64,000 bases of DNA from Rhynchopus sp. YZ270_cl-10 (Eukaryota; Euglenozoa; Diplonemea; Diplonemida; Diplonemidae): NCBI GenBank assembly GCA_964035575.1, contig OZ037858.1, forward strand, positions 248,001 to 312,000. Direction: 5' to 3'. Within the stretch, counting starts at the first letter, position 1, and each line of letters opens with the position of its first letter. The position numbers were made by a program, and so were the translations under genes. Below the pieces are notes generated by a model that was not told the origin of the DNA, searched no databases, and saw only the letters and a list, made by a program, of their open reading frames with translations. Positions 1-10,633 of this stretch are shown one piece after another.

Positions 1-188
1 ATTGGGGGCACGGTCTGAAACTTCACCTCGCTATATCCTCTTCACAATGATGCCAGGAAGGGGATAAGACGCGCTCGACTCCCTGCCCCCCCTTTTTTTT
101 TCTGGTGCAGGTTACGTACGTGGTGTCCCAAATGGGGGTCTGTGCGGGTGACCCCCAACCACCCCCCATATCCTTTTTTCCCAAGTCA

Positions 189-220
189 AAATTCGTCCCC
201 CCCCGGGGGGGGACGAATTT
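189..220. repeat. Perfect 32-bp palindrome
   Basis: AAATTCGT followed by eight C, eight G and ACGAATTT: a perfect inverted repeat with no loop. It is followed at 221-263 by further C-run/G-run/C-run blocks able to pair with each other. Such runs can form cruciforms or quadruplexes. Confidence 0.9.
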
Positions 221-1090
221 CCCCCCAAAATCTGGGGGGGGACGCCGTCCCCCCCCGCTCCCCCTAGAAAAAACCCTGTTTGTTGGAGTAGTGTAGCTGT
301 CATAGACAGTCTTCACTGTGTTTTCTTTCAAATCGACACCCTTTTGACGGTCTGATGTGACCTATTTTAAGATAACATGTCCTTCGCTCGCTGTACCGTG
401 GAGAAACCCTCGAGACACTTCTTGGTGCCGCAATGCCTGTTGGCAGTCAAAGGCACCTCTTAGCGTGTAGGGGAGTACCATATTAGTGAAGCGAGGCGAA
501 AGGCAGATGCAGAGACGACAGGGTGCATGGTGCAGTCCTTTGTGCAAGAACTGTGCCAAAATAAATGGTTGAAACTGCAAACATCCCTGAGGATGAAAGT
601 TGGAAATATGTTCCTAAGTCGTGATTATAGGCTAGTTGAAGTAAGTGGCATTTGGGTTTGGGAGGGTTTTTGGTAGTGTTTGAGGGGGGGGTTTGGGGTA
701 TGGGACACGATTTCCCAGAAAAAGGTAGACAATCTTCCTAAATCGACCCCTGCCGTCAACTAGCCTGGATTAGTAACCTTCAAAAAGATTTCAAAAAAGA
801 CGGGGCAGCGCTTTTTGCTGTGGCAAGTGCGAGACAAAATAGTCTCATTTTTTGTTTGTACGCTCGAAAGCAGGGAAACAAAAAAAAAGGCAAAACGATT
901 TTATAAAGGAAAGGGGGGAGGATGAATTAGGACCGTTTGGCCGATGGCATATCAAAAAGAGAGAGAGAGGGGGAAACTGATGGGTACTTCATACGTACAT
1001 CTGAAGCAATACAATGAGGTCGACTGCAAAACGTTCTGACGGACAAAGCATTTACTTTGCGACCAAAGAAAAAAACATAAAACAAATGCG

Positions 1091-1130
1091 GCTTGAAATA
1101 CAAAACCCTCTTGTGAGAGAGTGTACCTCA
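1091..1130 (+). repeat. Dispersed repeat, family C
   Basis: Contains GCTTGAAATACAAAACCC, then CTCTTGTG and GTGTACCT, matching the family C core (GAAATACAAAACCCTCTCGTG then GTGTACCTT). Confidence 0.7.
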
Positions 1131-1560
1131 AACAAATCATCGCAGGTATCTTCACCCCCCCATCCCCCCCCTGGTATGGCCTAGCTTCCTGGACTAAAAT
1201 GGAGAGCCATACGTTTCTTCGTGTTATTGTGTTTCGTGTGTTTTTTTTTTTCCTTTCGTTCAAAAAGTACAGCGCTGAATCTCAGTTTTCAAATCCGGAT
1301 TTACAGAACGCGAAATTCTTTTTTTTTAAAACTTGTAACTTGTTACTAGCCCTGGTGGCTCGTGTTGTGCTGTGTGTTTTTTTTTTAGGTGTTACATTTC
1401 TTTCGATTTGAAAAAAAAAAAAAAGAAAAAAAAATAGTGATTAGGGCAGGAGGATTTCAGGACTACATCCCTTTGTCCTTGTTGAAGACAAGCACCAAAG
1501 AAAATTCTGCCCATCTTCCACTCTGCGGGAGGTTACTTCTACAGAAACTGGGTTTTTTTG

Positions 1561-1618
1561 TTGTGTCGACAATCACCTGCTAATGCAGGATCTGTACTCA
1601 ATGTCGCCCGAAGGCTAT
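1561..1618 (+). repeat. Dispersed structured repeat, family D
   Basis: GTCGACAATCA, a hairpin CCTGC-TAAT-GCAGG, then TCTGTACTCAATGTCG and the mini-hairpin GCCCGAAGGC, ending in a T-run. Best-formed D copy in the window. Confidence 0.8.
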
Positions 1619-1851
1619 TTTTTTTGATTTTTTTTTTTTTTTGCTTTTTGGTTTATTTGTTGCTTTGCTTTGTTTTGCTATTATTTCTTTTCTTTTCTTT
1701 GCTACTGTTTTTCGTTTAGGGGGCTGTTCCGTCACCTTGATCACAAAGTAAAAGACCCCCCGAGGAACTACAAAAACTCTCACCCCCACTCCACAATCAA
1801 AAGTGGAAAAGTGCAAAAACGCCTCACACTAATTCAAAAAATGCATTTTTT

Positions 1852-1923
1852 GTTGTCGTCAATCGCCTAAGGACACTTGAAGAACCTAGGGTACTGTCTG
1901 TACTCAATGTTGGCCGAAGCCTT
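1852..1923 (+). repeat. Dispersed structured repeat, family D
   Basis: GTCGTCAATCGCCT, a longer variable middle, then CTGTACTCAATGTTGGCCGAAGCC. The conserved flanks match D at 1561; the middle differs in sequence and length. Confidence 0.75.
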
Positions 1924-2035
1924 GGAAAAGATTGTCAGTCATCCTGAACCCATTTTAAAAAAAAAAAACTTTTCTCTACGCCCAATCAGGCCTGGGCCTA
2001 AAGTGGGTGCCCGGGGCCCGATTTTGATTTGATTT

Positions 2036-2125
2036 TATTTTTTCTAAGGATTTTACACGGGGGGAAAATTATTTTTTCTAAGGATTTTATACGGGGAAAA
2101 TTTATTTTTCTAAGGGTTTTTCTTA
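2036..2125 (+). repeat. Short tandem repeat, three ~33-bp units
   Basis: Three units of TTTTTCTAAGGATTTTACACGG followed by G/A-rich sequence. An inverted relative (CTGTAAAAATCCTTAGAAAA) lies at about 2919-2941, so the pair could fold back. Confidence 0.7.
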
Positions 2126-3371
2126 GGGGAAAAAGTCTGGGGGGTCGGGCAGGGCCCCGTGTGGCTGAGAATAACTCGCACTCTGCCCGGGGAGTGCGGT
2201 ACCAAGCCATAATGAACAAAAAAAGTCTCCACCCCGCTTCCTTCGGTCTCGTCCCTTTCACCTCCCGCACAACAGAATAAATAATAATACAGTATGGTGC
2301 GTGTGACTGCAAACGTCGAGGGAACCTTGCTTCTTGCAGTGCTGCAAGTGCTCGCTACCACGGTGGTAGCAAAGTGCATTGCGTTGGCGCACTTGGGCAG
2401 GCCCTGACGGCACTGAGGAACGAAAAAGAAAATAATTCCGCGCCGCCCAGGGCTGCACCTTATAAAAAAATTTGCCTGCGGCGCCATTTTCCCTTTTTTG
2501 CTCTGCAAAAAAGGATTCGCTGAGTGGCTTTGTGGTGTAAAGCTGCATTTTTTATACTGTACCCTATTTTTTTTCCGCCTGCGGCGCCGTTTTATATTCC
2601 TCCCGAACATTCGGGGTGCACGTAGCGCGTAGCGCGCCCGGGTTTAGGACCCCTTCTTGAATTTCGAGGGCGGTTCACGTTACAGTGGGTCCAGAATCAT
2701 AGTTCAATTTAACCCCGCTAAGCAACTCGCTGGTGGTAATGACCAAAACGTGTATCAGCCAAGAACTTGCCCATTTTTTCAAAATGACCCCGTGACAGTG
2801 AGGGTAAAAGCTCGGAAAACCCGAAAAAGGCCAAAAAAAAAAACCCCCCGAAAAGGGAAAACCGAGAACATATTTCGGCAGGGGGGCAGCGTGTTCTCAG
2901 AAAAATCCAAAAATTGCCTGTAAAAATCCTTAGAAAAAACCTGGGTGCCCGATCCAAAAAAATGGAAAAAACCCCAGGGTGCCCGCCCACCCCTGCGCCC
3001 AATGTCGTTTGAAAGGTCAGTAGACCCTACACAACGCACCCTCAACGCGAGGCAAGGTTCATCATATACACTAAGAACTCTTTCTTTTTACATTCCGTTT
3101 TCTTCTTCTATTTTCTACCCGATCCAGCCCCCAGAAAAACGCACTCAACAATACGAGAAATCGGGGGGAAAATGGGACCTTATTTCTTCAAAATAATACA
3201 CAAAAAAACTCCTCTGTTTTTAACCCCCCCCTCTCCCTCCCCCCCTTGAAACTTTAAGTACAACCACCTTCCTTCCTCCTAGGCAGTCACTATCACCTCC
3301 CCTCTGCCTCTCACCTACACGCCCCCAAAAGTGAAGTTGATGGTGCAAAAAAAACCTCTCTGTTTTCCCAA

Positions 3372-3398
3372 CTCTCTCTCTCTCTCTCTCTCTCTCTC
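3372..3398. repeat. CT dinucleotide microsatellite
   Basis: Uninterrupted (CT)n of about 27 bp. Confidence 0.9.
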
Positions 3399-3563
3399 CA
3401 CTAAAAAGAAAATTCTTTTGCCAATGTGAAGGGTTCGCTCTGCAATGTGGCGTGCCTAAGGGGCTGTCCGATATTTTGCATGATGTAGCGTACCAAAAAA
3501 AGACGGAATAAGATTTAATTATCTTTTCATTGAATGGGTACCATCTCCCTCTCTCTCTCATCC

Positions 3564-4160
3564 CTAAAACACAACATGCTGTTCCACAACGTGCTGATGC
3601 AGACGCTTCGCTCGCACCAAACCTTGATGCGCCTCATGTTCACTTGAACACGCTACATCAAAACGGAAGAACGAGAGAGGATGCCGATGAGCGTCCTGGA
3701 GTAGAAAGCAACATGCTTCACGAACATCATTTTCACGCATGATGACGGGAGGTGGTGCGTCACGGTGTGGCGGGAAAGGGGAGATGATGTGAGGATGGAA
3801 CATCAGTGTAGAGTCTCCTGTGGTTAAGGCAACAAAGTCGCAGTCGGTGTAGACGTAGATGTCACCACTCAGGTCGTCCTCGGTTACTATAGGCATTCTG
3901 CTTACCTCACGACCGGAGCTGTCCCAGTGCACCACCTGTCGTGTCCCCACATAGACCACACCAGGTTCCACAGCTACATCGTCCTCAACAACAAAACCAC
4001 AGAGACATACTACGCATTCCCCAGCCTCTGCACCCACCCCTGCCACCACACCTACCAAAACCTGCCATAGACTTGTTATATGACTGTACACCTCGCCTAC
4101 ATGAAGGCTAGCAACTTCGCGGGACCCATTCAAAGCAGCAACGACTTCATCGGCTGACAT
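3564..4160 (-). CDS. Hypothetical protein, 198 aa
   Basis: Not recognised. The open frame gives a soluble, mildly acidic protein with Val-rich beta-like stretches (about residues 30-95), no transmembrane segment and a His/Arg-rich C-terminus. The frame is open 15 nt further upstream but begins there with GTG; the first ATG is at 4160. A C-rich tract ending in CAG lies 14 nt upstream, so the mRNA probably starts there. The last 60 codons are compositionally less like protein than the first 140, so the true 3' end could lie earlier or be spliced. It is the most downstream gene of the minus-strand series. Confidence 0.5.
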   Translation of the reverse strand: MSADEVVAALNGSREVASLHVGEVYSHITSLWQVLVGVVAGVGAEAGECVVCLCGFVVEDDVAVEPGVVYVGTRQVVHWDSSGREVSRMPIVTEDDLSGDIYVYTDCDFVALTTGDSTLMFHPHIISPFPPHRDAPPPVIMRENDVREACCFLLQDAHRHPLSFFRFDVACSSEHEAHQGLVRAKRLHQHVVEQHVVF

Positions 4161-4174
4161 TGGTGACACATCCA

Positions 4175-4205
4175 CTGGGGGGAGGGAAGGGGAACGGAAG
4201 AGCTT
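4175..4205 (-). promoter_or_regulatory. Pyrimidine tract plus AG acceptor before 4160
   Basis: On the minus strand a C/T-rich run (CCTTCCCTCCCCCCAG) ends 14 nt before the ATG. No upstream exon with a GTAT donor is visible, so a trans-splice acceptor is the simplest reading. Confidence 0.5.
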
Positions 4206-4466
4206 TTTTTGGGGGATAAAAATAGACTAAAAGAAAGTAAATAAAAGGTGTGTTTTTATGAGAGTTGTCTCATAATATTGTGTATTTATTGTTGCTGTTT
4301 TGAGGGGTAGGAGAAGGAGAAGGAGGAGAGAGGGAGGGGATATATAAAAATAGACCTTTTTTTGTACTCAGAATTTAATGAGGCATTATTTTTTGTGACG
4401 GAAGTCACAATGCTTTTTTAGATTTAGACTTTTAAAAAAAAAGAACTTATTTTGGGGTAATCAGTG

Positions 4467-5954
4467 TTATTCTTCTGCGATGAGTGGGGCAGGCGGCTTT
4501 GCGTATGAAGTGATAATCTCATCAATTTCGTTTACTATTCCTAGCGGCATCGAGGGGTGCCCCACGAGGAAGCGGGAGAGGGTCTGCGCGACAGCGGGAG
4601 CGGGGTCTTTTACTAGGCTTTCTGTGCTGGCCTCATGCTGCATGCTCTTGCGCTTGCTGTCTTTTCCCTTCTTATCGTCCAACACAGGCTCTACAGGCAC
4701 CGCCGCTGGGATCGGTGCCAGCTCTTCCAACGGGGTCGGCCCCTGCTTCAGGATGTCCAACACCAGCCTCAGCCCTTCCTCTGTCACTGCACCATTGTTT
4801 GCAACGTTCAAGCTCCACAACGACCCATTCCCAGGCACCCTCACACACTCCCCTACTCGCACACACGCCTTATCCCATGGGTGCAACCCTGCATTGGTTG
4901 GCACCGCGTCCTTTCCTCCCTTTCCTTTGGGGGGTGGTTTCTTCACTTCTTTTACTTCCGCATTTAACGATGCGCTAAACAGCTCTGTGTACGTCGAATA
5001 AACAGGCGCTTCGGCTGTCATGGTTCCAGGCGCGCAAAGTTCTTGATAGTCTCGAACGCGGCTGCGGTGTTCAGGGAAGTCTGCAAGATTGATGTCGGTC
5101 TGGCGCATGCAGGACACCAAGGTGATCACACAGGAATCTGTCAAACGGTTGTCCCCAAGATTCAATGAAGTGAGTTTTGTGTTAAATTGGAGTGCCTCTG
5201 CCAGGGCAGAGGCCCCTTCGTCGCTAATAACGTTACCCCATAGGTTGAGAGAGAGAAGCTCTGTGTTTGTTTCTAGAGCAGATGCGATGAGTTTGGTTTG
5301 TTTGTCGGTTATCCCATTTCCTCTGAAGGAAAGATCGTGAATGCCCGAAAGAAGCATCGCATGCCACCCATCTGGCACCTTAACAGGCGACTGTTCTGGA
5401 GGGACGTCACCTGGTTTGGTTCCTGCAGGGGTTTTTGCGTCCTTCGCTGGCGCCTTTTTGTCGATACTGGGTTTTGTATCATACCGTCCCCCACCACGCG
5501 CTTGATGCGCCCATACATAGTGCTCCTGATGTCTCTCCTTTTTTGTGGTAGTAGGATCCCTCCCAAGCTGTGTCTGATTGAATTCTACTGCAACCGAAAT
5601 GAGGGACGGAGATTTGAAGACAGCCTCGACCAAGAGCTTGTAGCTGTCGAGGGAGAGGGAGCAGCCGTAGAACTTAGCGGTGTAAAGGTTTGCACAGTGG
5701 GGGATGGCGTTTGTGAGCGGGCTGATGTCGGAGCGGAAGAGTGGCGTGTCAAGCCCGCGGGCAAAGAGCTTTGTGTGTACGTTGTGCGGCGTCTCTGCGT
5801 TGCGGGGGCTCTCTACCGTGTCGACCAAAGAGATGCCGTCAAGAAGGTCGTCCCTCTCCTCTCTGTCCGCCGTCTCGCAGTACGCACAATAATCCTTAAA
5901 AAGCTCCCCAGTAGGCTCAAACACCGCTGCTGCAGGGTCTGCTGGAGCCTCCAT
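4467..5954 (-). CDS. Leucine-rich repeat protein, 495 aa (LRRC71-like?)
   Basis: Intronless. Two RI-type leucine-rich repeat blocks: about residues 210-280 (LSFRGNGI, LSLNLWGNVISDEGA, LTSLNLGDNRLTDS) and about 385-415 (LWSLNVANNGAVTEEG). Basic low-complexity linkers (KKAPAKDAKTPA, KKPPPKGKGGKD) separate them. The layout of an N-terminal acidic region, RI-type LRRs and Lys-rich linkers resembles the ciliary protein LRRC71; that assignment is an inference from layout. The start chosen is the ATG at 5954 (AAAAATGGAGG). An in-frame ATG at 6023 directly follows a TTTGTCAG acceptor and would add 23 residues. A second LRR protein of similar style lies at 42062-44028. Confidence 0.8.
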   Translation of the reverse strand: MEAPADPAAAVFEPTGELFKDYCAYCETADREERDDLLDGISLVDTVESPRNAETPHNVHTKLFARGLDTPLFRSDISPLTNAIPHCANLYTAKFYGCSLSLDSYKLLVEAVFKSPSLISVAVEFNQTQLGRDPTTTKKERHQEHYVWAHQARGGGRYDTKPSIDKKAPAKDAKTPAGTKPGDVPPEQSPVKVPDGWHAMLLSGIHDLSFRGNGITDKQTKLIASALETNTELLSLNLWGNVISDEGASALAEALQFNTKLTSLNLGDNRLTDSCVITLVSCMRQTDINLADFPEHRSRVRDYQELCAPGTMTAEAPVYSTYTELFSASLNAEVKEVKKPPPKGKGGKDAVPTNAGLHPWDKACVRVGECVRVPGNGSLWSLNVANNGAVTEEGLRLVLDILKQGPTPLEELAPIPAAVPVEPVLDDKKGKDSKRKSMQHEASTESLVKDPAPAVAQTLSRFLVGHPSMPLGIVNEIDEIITSYAKPPAPLIAEE

Positions 5955-6430
5955 TTTTTGTAGAAAAACTCTGGTGAGGTTGTGGGTTGGGGGTTGGTGG
6001 GGTGCACAACGTGGTGGAGGCATCTGACAAAGTAAAATCACTTTAAAAATGACAAATTTGTCTGAAATCAAAAAATTGGTCCTGAGGAAACAAACAATGT
6101 GTGATCATCGCATGGTTTTTTGTCCAAAAAGGGGTGGGGTTGGTTGCAAAAAAGAGAAGGTGATAGGAAAATGTGGTGTCTTTTGTTTTCGTTCCAATTT
6201 TTGTGTTTTTTTTTTTAAAATTGCGTTGCTGGTTAACGTTTGTTTCCCCTTTACCCTTCAAAGATAGGGAGAGAGTGAGGTGCCCTTTTTATGCTGAGAA
6301 ACCTCTTGTGAAAGCACCCCCTCTTCAAGACCCGTTTTCAAAAAAAAAAAAAAAATAACAATACGGGGAAAAGCATCTACCAAACGGCTATCAGGGGAAT
6401 AGTTATTTTTTTTTTTTTTGGAAGCAGCTT

Positions 6431-6458
6431 TTCGTTGTAGCTTTCGCCCGAAGGCTAA
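6431..6458 (+). repeat. Half copy, family D
   Basis: Only the 3' part is recognisable: TTCGTTGTAGCTTTCGCCCGAAGGCTA. Confidence 0.4.
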
Positions 6459-6955
6459 TGAATTGCAAAAGGTATAGATAGAGTTTGTTTTTTTTTTTTG
6501 ACGAGGAGGGTCACAGACACAATTAGCTGTGCTGTAAAATATATTGACGGTGTGGCAGCTACACTAAACCAACAGTATCAAAAAGCATTAGCAAAAAAAA
6601 CGACGTGGATTCGATAACATACAGCAGGCACTGTGCCATCTCTACTAAGCTGCCCCTTTTTAAAAAAAAAGCTATGCTACCCACCGTTTTCTGGGGTCCC
6701 GCTGCGTAAAAAAACGCAAAACAAAAAACAAAACAAAAAAGTTTATTTTCCCTTGGATTTGAGATAGCGAAAGGTTTTATTACAAACCCGCGCAATCTGA
6801 ACCGATAACCCAATTCTATAAACACTCTTAGTATTTTTTTTAAAAGCCCCCCCTTTTTTTTGTTGAGATTAACTGAGCATGAGAGTTGGGTTGGGTGGGT
6901 ATCTCACTGTCTCTCTCTCTCTCTGTGCGAACAAGACAGCAGATGTAACAGCGCT

Positions 6956-7089
6956 TACACGGTGGCCAGTTCCAGTTACTAGTTGCGTCAAAAATTTGAC
7001 GTTTTTTGGGAGAGCCGCGGGAGAGCAATTACAAACCTGTATTTTCGTCCACTTTTGACGCTCTCCCACATCAAACTGGCCACCGTGTA
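6956..7089. mobile_element. MITE-like inverted-repeat element, ~130 bp
   Basis: Perfect 16-bp terminal inverted repeats, TACACGGTGGCCAGTT at 6956-6971 and its reverse complement at 7074-7089. If the outer TA is a target duplication, the element proper is 6958-7087 and fits a Tc1/mariner-type MITE. The interior has further complementary blocks (GCGTCAAA with TTTGACGC, GGGAGAGC with GCTCTCCC). No coding capacity. Confidence 0.6.
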
Positions 7090-7152
7090 CAAAAGGTAGC
7101 AACCTGCGTAAAACTGTGCAAATTTGATGCATAAAAAGAACGAGAAGAAAGC

Positions 7153-7200
7153 GAAGTTGAAAGTACAAACGCCTCACCGTACATCGGCGGACGCAGACAT
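7153..7200 (+). repeat. Dispersed repeat, family B
   Basis: GAAGTTGAAAGTACAAACGC, then CTCACCGTACATCGGCGGACGCAGAC. The CCGNNNATCGG core can form a hairpin. Confidence 0.8.
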
Positions 7201-7466
7201 TAGTTTTTTTTTCCGCGCAAGGAAACCCTCTCAGATGAATGCACCTCTCGTACATAACACACATCTTTAAAAATACATTTGCCCACCCCCATCATTAAAG
7301 GGTCATTTAAGGGGGTACTAAGCTGTGGGGCTTAGGCTCACATTACAAAAACCTTTTTTTCCCTTATTATTTTGCTTTTCCTTTGATCTAAACACACTTT
7401 TTTTTTCGTTGGTCAAATTATCCTCCTCAAAGGGTAATACTGTCTCAAAAACTTACCCATATTATT

Positions 7467-7532
7467 TTGTGTCGACAATCGCCTAAGAACCCACTAGCTA
7501 ATAGGTTCTGTACTCAATGTTGGTCGAAGCCT
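7467..7532 (+). repeat. Dispersed structured repeat, family D
   Basis: GTCGACAATCGCCT, then hairpin AGAACC...GGTTCT, then GTACTCAATGTTGGTCGAAGCC. The stem differs from the CCTGC/GCAGG stem at 1561 but pairs equally well. Confidence 0.8.
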
Positions 7533-7668
7533 TTTGTACTACGAAAGGATATAGATATCATCCGACCTGAACCCTGAGCAGCTGTTTTATGAAAAATTTA
7601 TTCCTTTTGAAAGGTTTTTTTTGTAGGTTCGGTTCTGAGACCATCCTTTTTTCCTTTTTGTTCTTTTT

Positions 7669-9542
7669 TTATCCGTAGTAACGTCCGTCTTCTTGATAGC
7701 CCATATCGTACGGTCCCTGTGGTGGGGCTGAATGCGGTGGGTGGTGGGGGTGGTGCCCCTGAGGAGGTACGTGCGGCATGTTGTGTGGGTTGGGGTGGCC
7801 GTGTGGTGGTCCCTGGGGGTGGTGGTTCGGCGCGTTGTTGTGTCGCTTCCCGGCGCCTTGCAGGTACCGTTCCTCGTACTCTGCCTCCATCTGCAGAGGG
7901 GGTAGTTGGTGTGGGAACGGCACGCCCGCACCTGCGTGGAGCACAGCATCGAACGTTGCTGTCCACCCATCTGCCCAGCCAAGACATGACGCGCCTGCCT
8001 CAGTGATCTCCCCAATGAAAACACTGCTGGTCAGCCCCTCACGCTTGACAAAGAAGTCGAGACGAAGGAACGAAGGCAGCTTTGCGTTCAAACCCCTAAT
8101 CCATCTCATCCAGACGCGTGTCTGTGGGGGTGGTGGTGGTGGTGGTGGTGGTGTGTGTGGTGGTGGGTGTGATGGGTGTGGCATACCAATTTGCAGATCT
8201 CCGCCTCAGCATGGCACATCGCCTGCTCGCACTTTCCAAACCAATTCGCCACAGCGTACTCTCTGCTCGAGGATTTGAAGGAGGTGAACGACCCCTCATC
8301 GGTGTTCTCGCAGAACTTTGTGTAGAGAAGCTTCGTGGGCTGCCCATCGATGCAGTAGCAGCGGATTTCGAGGTCCGATGTGATGAACTCCTGAACGATC
8401 ACGTTGTCCGCCTCGCAGCCGGGCTGTGACACAAGCTGCTCCAGTTTCTTTGCAAGGTCCCATGGACCCTTGAAGGAGAGCACATCCGATGCCTCCCAGC
8501 TGTACCCCAGCTTCGCCACCCCACGCGCAATCGGCGCACCCAAATTCGTCAACTGTGTGAGCGCCTGGATGCACACATCCGCTGCCTCCTTGCTGTTCCG
8601 ATGAATCGACGACCGCATCACTTTCGTTGTTGCCGGAGTTCTAAAGATCGGCGATGTGCATGTGTACGAACACCAATCCTTTGAAACAAGACATCTGTAA
8701 ATCATCGACGGATGCGGGAAAGCGGTCTCAATACCAGCAGATTCAAGCCCCGTCATGCATTTGAAGAAAGCATCCTTCTCCACATACCCCGGCGTTCTGC
8801 AGGACCCATCCACGAAGGCGATGGGCCAGAGGAAGAAGCAGCCCGCCTTCACCTCGGCACTGAGCTGCGGGAGCACTGACGCGGGGGTGAGTCGTTCCAG
8901 GTCGTGCCGCGACTGGATGTAGCATGTCAGCACCTCATACATATTCCCCATGCGGAGGTACGCACGGTCGAAGAGACTTCTGATGTACCCATCCGAGATG
9001 GACGTCCCCATGCTGCCCCAGCCGCCATCCTCTCCAGCAAGCTCATTGTAGTCAGGGGTTTTGACGTGGCCACCCCAGCGTACCACTACGAAGGACACCT
9101 TTGGTCTTGGCGGTGCGCCACGGACGACGTCAGCAGGGTGCATGTACACTTCAGTGTTTTTTGCACAGGAGACGTCAAGGAGGTTTCCATGGCGGTTGTA
9201 CCAGTTAGGATGAAGGAGACGGATCATGACACCGGTCTGAAGGTTTTGTGGGTTAAAATGCTCAGGGTTGAAATTCTGCGCAACGACCGCCGGCTGCCAG
9301 CAGTCGGTCTTCCCCATACGCGGCATGCTCTGTCCGCACACCGGGCTGCTAACAGGGAAGTACGCTTCCGGCCCATCACCACTCCCGTCGTACTCATAAC
9401 GGTAGAAGATGTTCACCTCCTCCCCCTTCGAAAACGGTCCATAGCTCGCCTGGTGATGCACAGGCCAAGGATCCTGGTTCTGCGGAGCACCCTTCTGTCC
9501 TTTTCCCCCTTTCCACCCTGCACCCCATTTTCCTTTACTCAT
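7669..9542 (-). CDS. ATP-grasp-like protein, 602 aa, two exons
   Basis: Exons 9542-8187 and 8121-7669, joined across a 65-bp GTATGC...CACAG intron in phase 0. The N-terminus is Gly/Lys-rich. Residues about 130-460 contain blocks typical of ATP-grasp ligases: VAKLGYSWE, VIVQEFI followed by DLEIRCYCIDG, and after the splice LRLDFF and GEITEAG (the usual metal-binding D...E spacing). The C-terminal 80 residues are His/Pro/Gln-rich. The intron is itself a CAC/CCA microsatellite, so reading through it would add a poly-His stretch. The substrate is unknown; TTL-like or CDC123-like roles are not supported. A pyrimidine tract plus CCAG lies about 38 nt upstream of the start. Confidence 0.7.
8122..8186 (-). 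other. Intron of the ATP-grasp gene (CAC-rich)
   Basis: 65 bp, GTATGCCAC...CCCCACAG. Removing it joins ICKL to TRVWMRW in phase 0. Nearly the whole intron is CAC/CAT repeat. Confidence 0.75.
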
Positions 9543-9680
9543 TTTTTTCTCTATGAGCGCGGTGTCTCACCTGGCAGGTGGGGTGGGTATTAGAGAGAAA
9601 AGAGAACATTGGTCAAAACGATCCTGAGGTTGTGCTTAGTTCTCCTGGGAGAGGAAAGGTGCTGTATCAAAGAATGGTCA

Positions 9681-9728
9681 TTGATGATCACCTCTGACTG
9701 AATGCCCACCCCAGATGAAAGCACAAAG
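9681..9728 (+). repeat. Dispersed repeat, family F (diverged)
   Basis: CACCTCTGACTGAATGCCCACC then CAGATGAAAGCACAA, matching the F core at 53572. Confidence 0.5.
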
Positions 9729-10084
9729 TACCCTCTGCAACCAAGAGAGGAGTTGAATACGTACTAAAACGCAGGTCCTGTCCATGCATGGGAAGGGTGG
9801 GTACGTGAGTTGTTCTGTACCGCAAGACAGGTTGTTGGGGAAAAAAAACAAAAAAAAAAAAAACGTATAAAACTCCAAGTTTGGTCAAAAGTCTCAACTT
9901 TTTTGTACAGTTCACATATGGTCCAGATATTTTGTGCGCTGTTTGAGTTATAGAAGGAGTATGTTGCACAGCGAAACTAAAACTGTGGGATATTAAGAGA
10001 GGTTGAGGAAGGTGTGGTTCTATTCTTTTGTCTGTGAAGAATAAGCAGGTGGGTTGGTGAGGGGAGGCGGTGGTGGTGTTGTGG

Positions 10085-10132
10085 GTGTCGACAAATCACC
10101 TTAGTACCCACACCTTTTGGTGGGGCGAGGCT
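10085..10132 (+). repeat. Dispersed repeat, family D variant
   Basis: GTGTCGACAAATCACCTTAG, then a CCCACACC...GGTGGGG hairpin. The usual CTGTACTCAATG block is absent. Confidence 0.55.
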
Positions 10133-10633
10133 TTAAAAAAAGGAAATTCGAAGTGACACATCCTTGTGTTGGCCTTTTTGACTTTTTTTCGGGTGGGAAC
10201 CTCAAAAGAATTGTGTAGCTTTTTGCATCTGCTTTTTGCCTTTTGTAGATTATTAGTTGGCCTGGAGGAAGCATCTTTCTCACTCAAAAAAAGGGAAACG
10301 TTTGTACTAGAGTTATTGTCCAACTTTGTAGACAAAAGAAGAAAAAAATTATTGTTGGAATAGACAAGTAGTCGGTAATACAACTTCGAGCCAAGTTTTT
10401 TTTTGTAACAGGTTTGTAAACAAAAAAAGCAAGAATGGTGTGGCGCCTTAACCGATTCCCCGTGTTTCTACCAGTTGTCGCTCCGTAAAGGGGGGTTCCA
10501 GATGTTGGAAAAATTCCGTTTTTTTCGCTGGTGAGCTTTTAAACGCCGGCATTTGCATTTCCGGAATCCGTCCGGCCAGTGGTGGGGTCAATTTGCCGAA
10601 ATGGACAAGTTCTCGTTTTTGGTCAATTTCCGC

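Larger units (their letters stand above)
1..3563. other. Gene-free left end
   Basis: No convincing gene. The stretch holds C/G homopolymer palindromes near 190-260, three dispersed repeats (families C and D), a short direct and inverted repeat cluster around 2036-2945, and a CT microsatellite. One GC-richer island at about 2294-2407 could encode a short peptide but has no support. Confidence 0.6.
5955..7668. other. Spacer without a gene
   Basis: 1.7 kb of A/T-rich sequence with homopolymer runs. It holds a half D repeat (6431-6458), an inverted-repeat element (6956-7089), a B repeat (7153-7200) and a D repeat (7467-7532). No supported coding frame. Confidence 0.6.
9543..10633. other. Spacer before the 9-bp array
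   Basis: No gene. F repeat at 9681-9728 and D repeat at 10085-10132. At about 10545-10620 there is sequence clearly related to the first 70 bp of the 262-bp tandem repeat at 18496. Confidence 0.6.

Noticed and set aside
1561-1618. Family D as a spliced-leader RNA gene (TCTGTACTCAATG resembles the TCTGTACTTTATTG end of euglenozoan leaders)
   Set aside because: No GT donor directly after the motif and no Sm-like site; the copies vary too much. The likeness is probably chance but could be tested against the true leader.
2294-2407. Short plus-strand frame MVRVTANVEGTLLLAV, 37 codons, in a GC-richer island
   Set aside because: Too short, no partner exon with a GTAT donor, no known match; may be chance.
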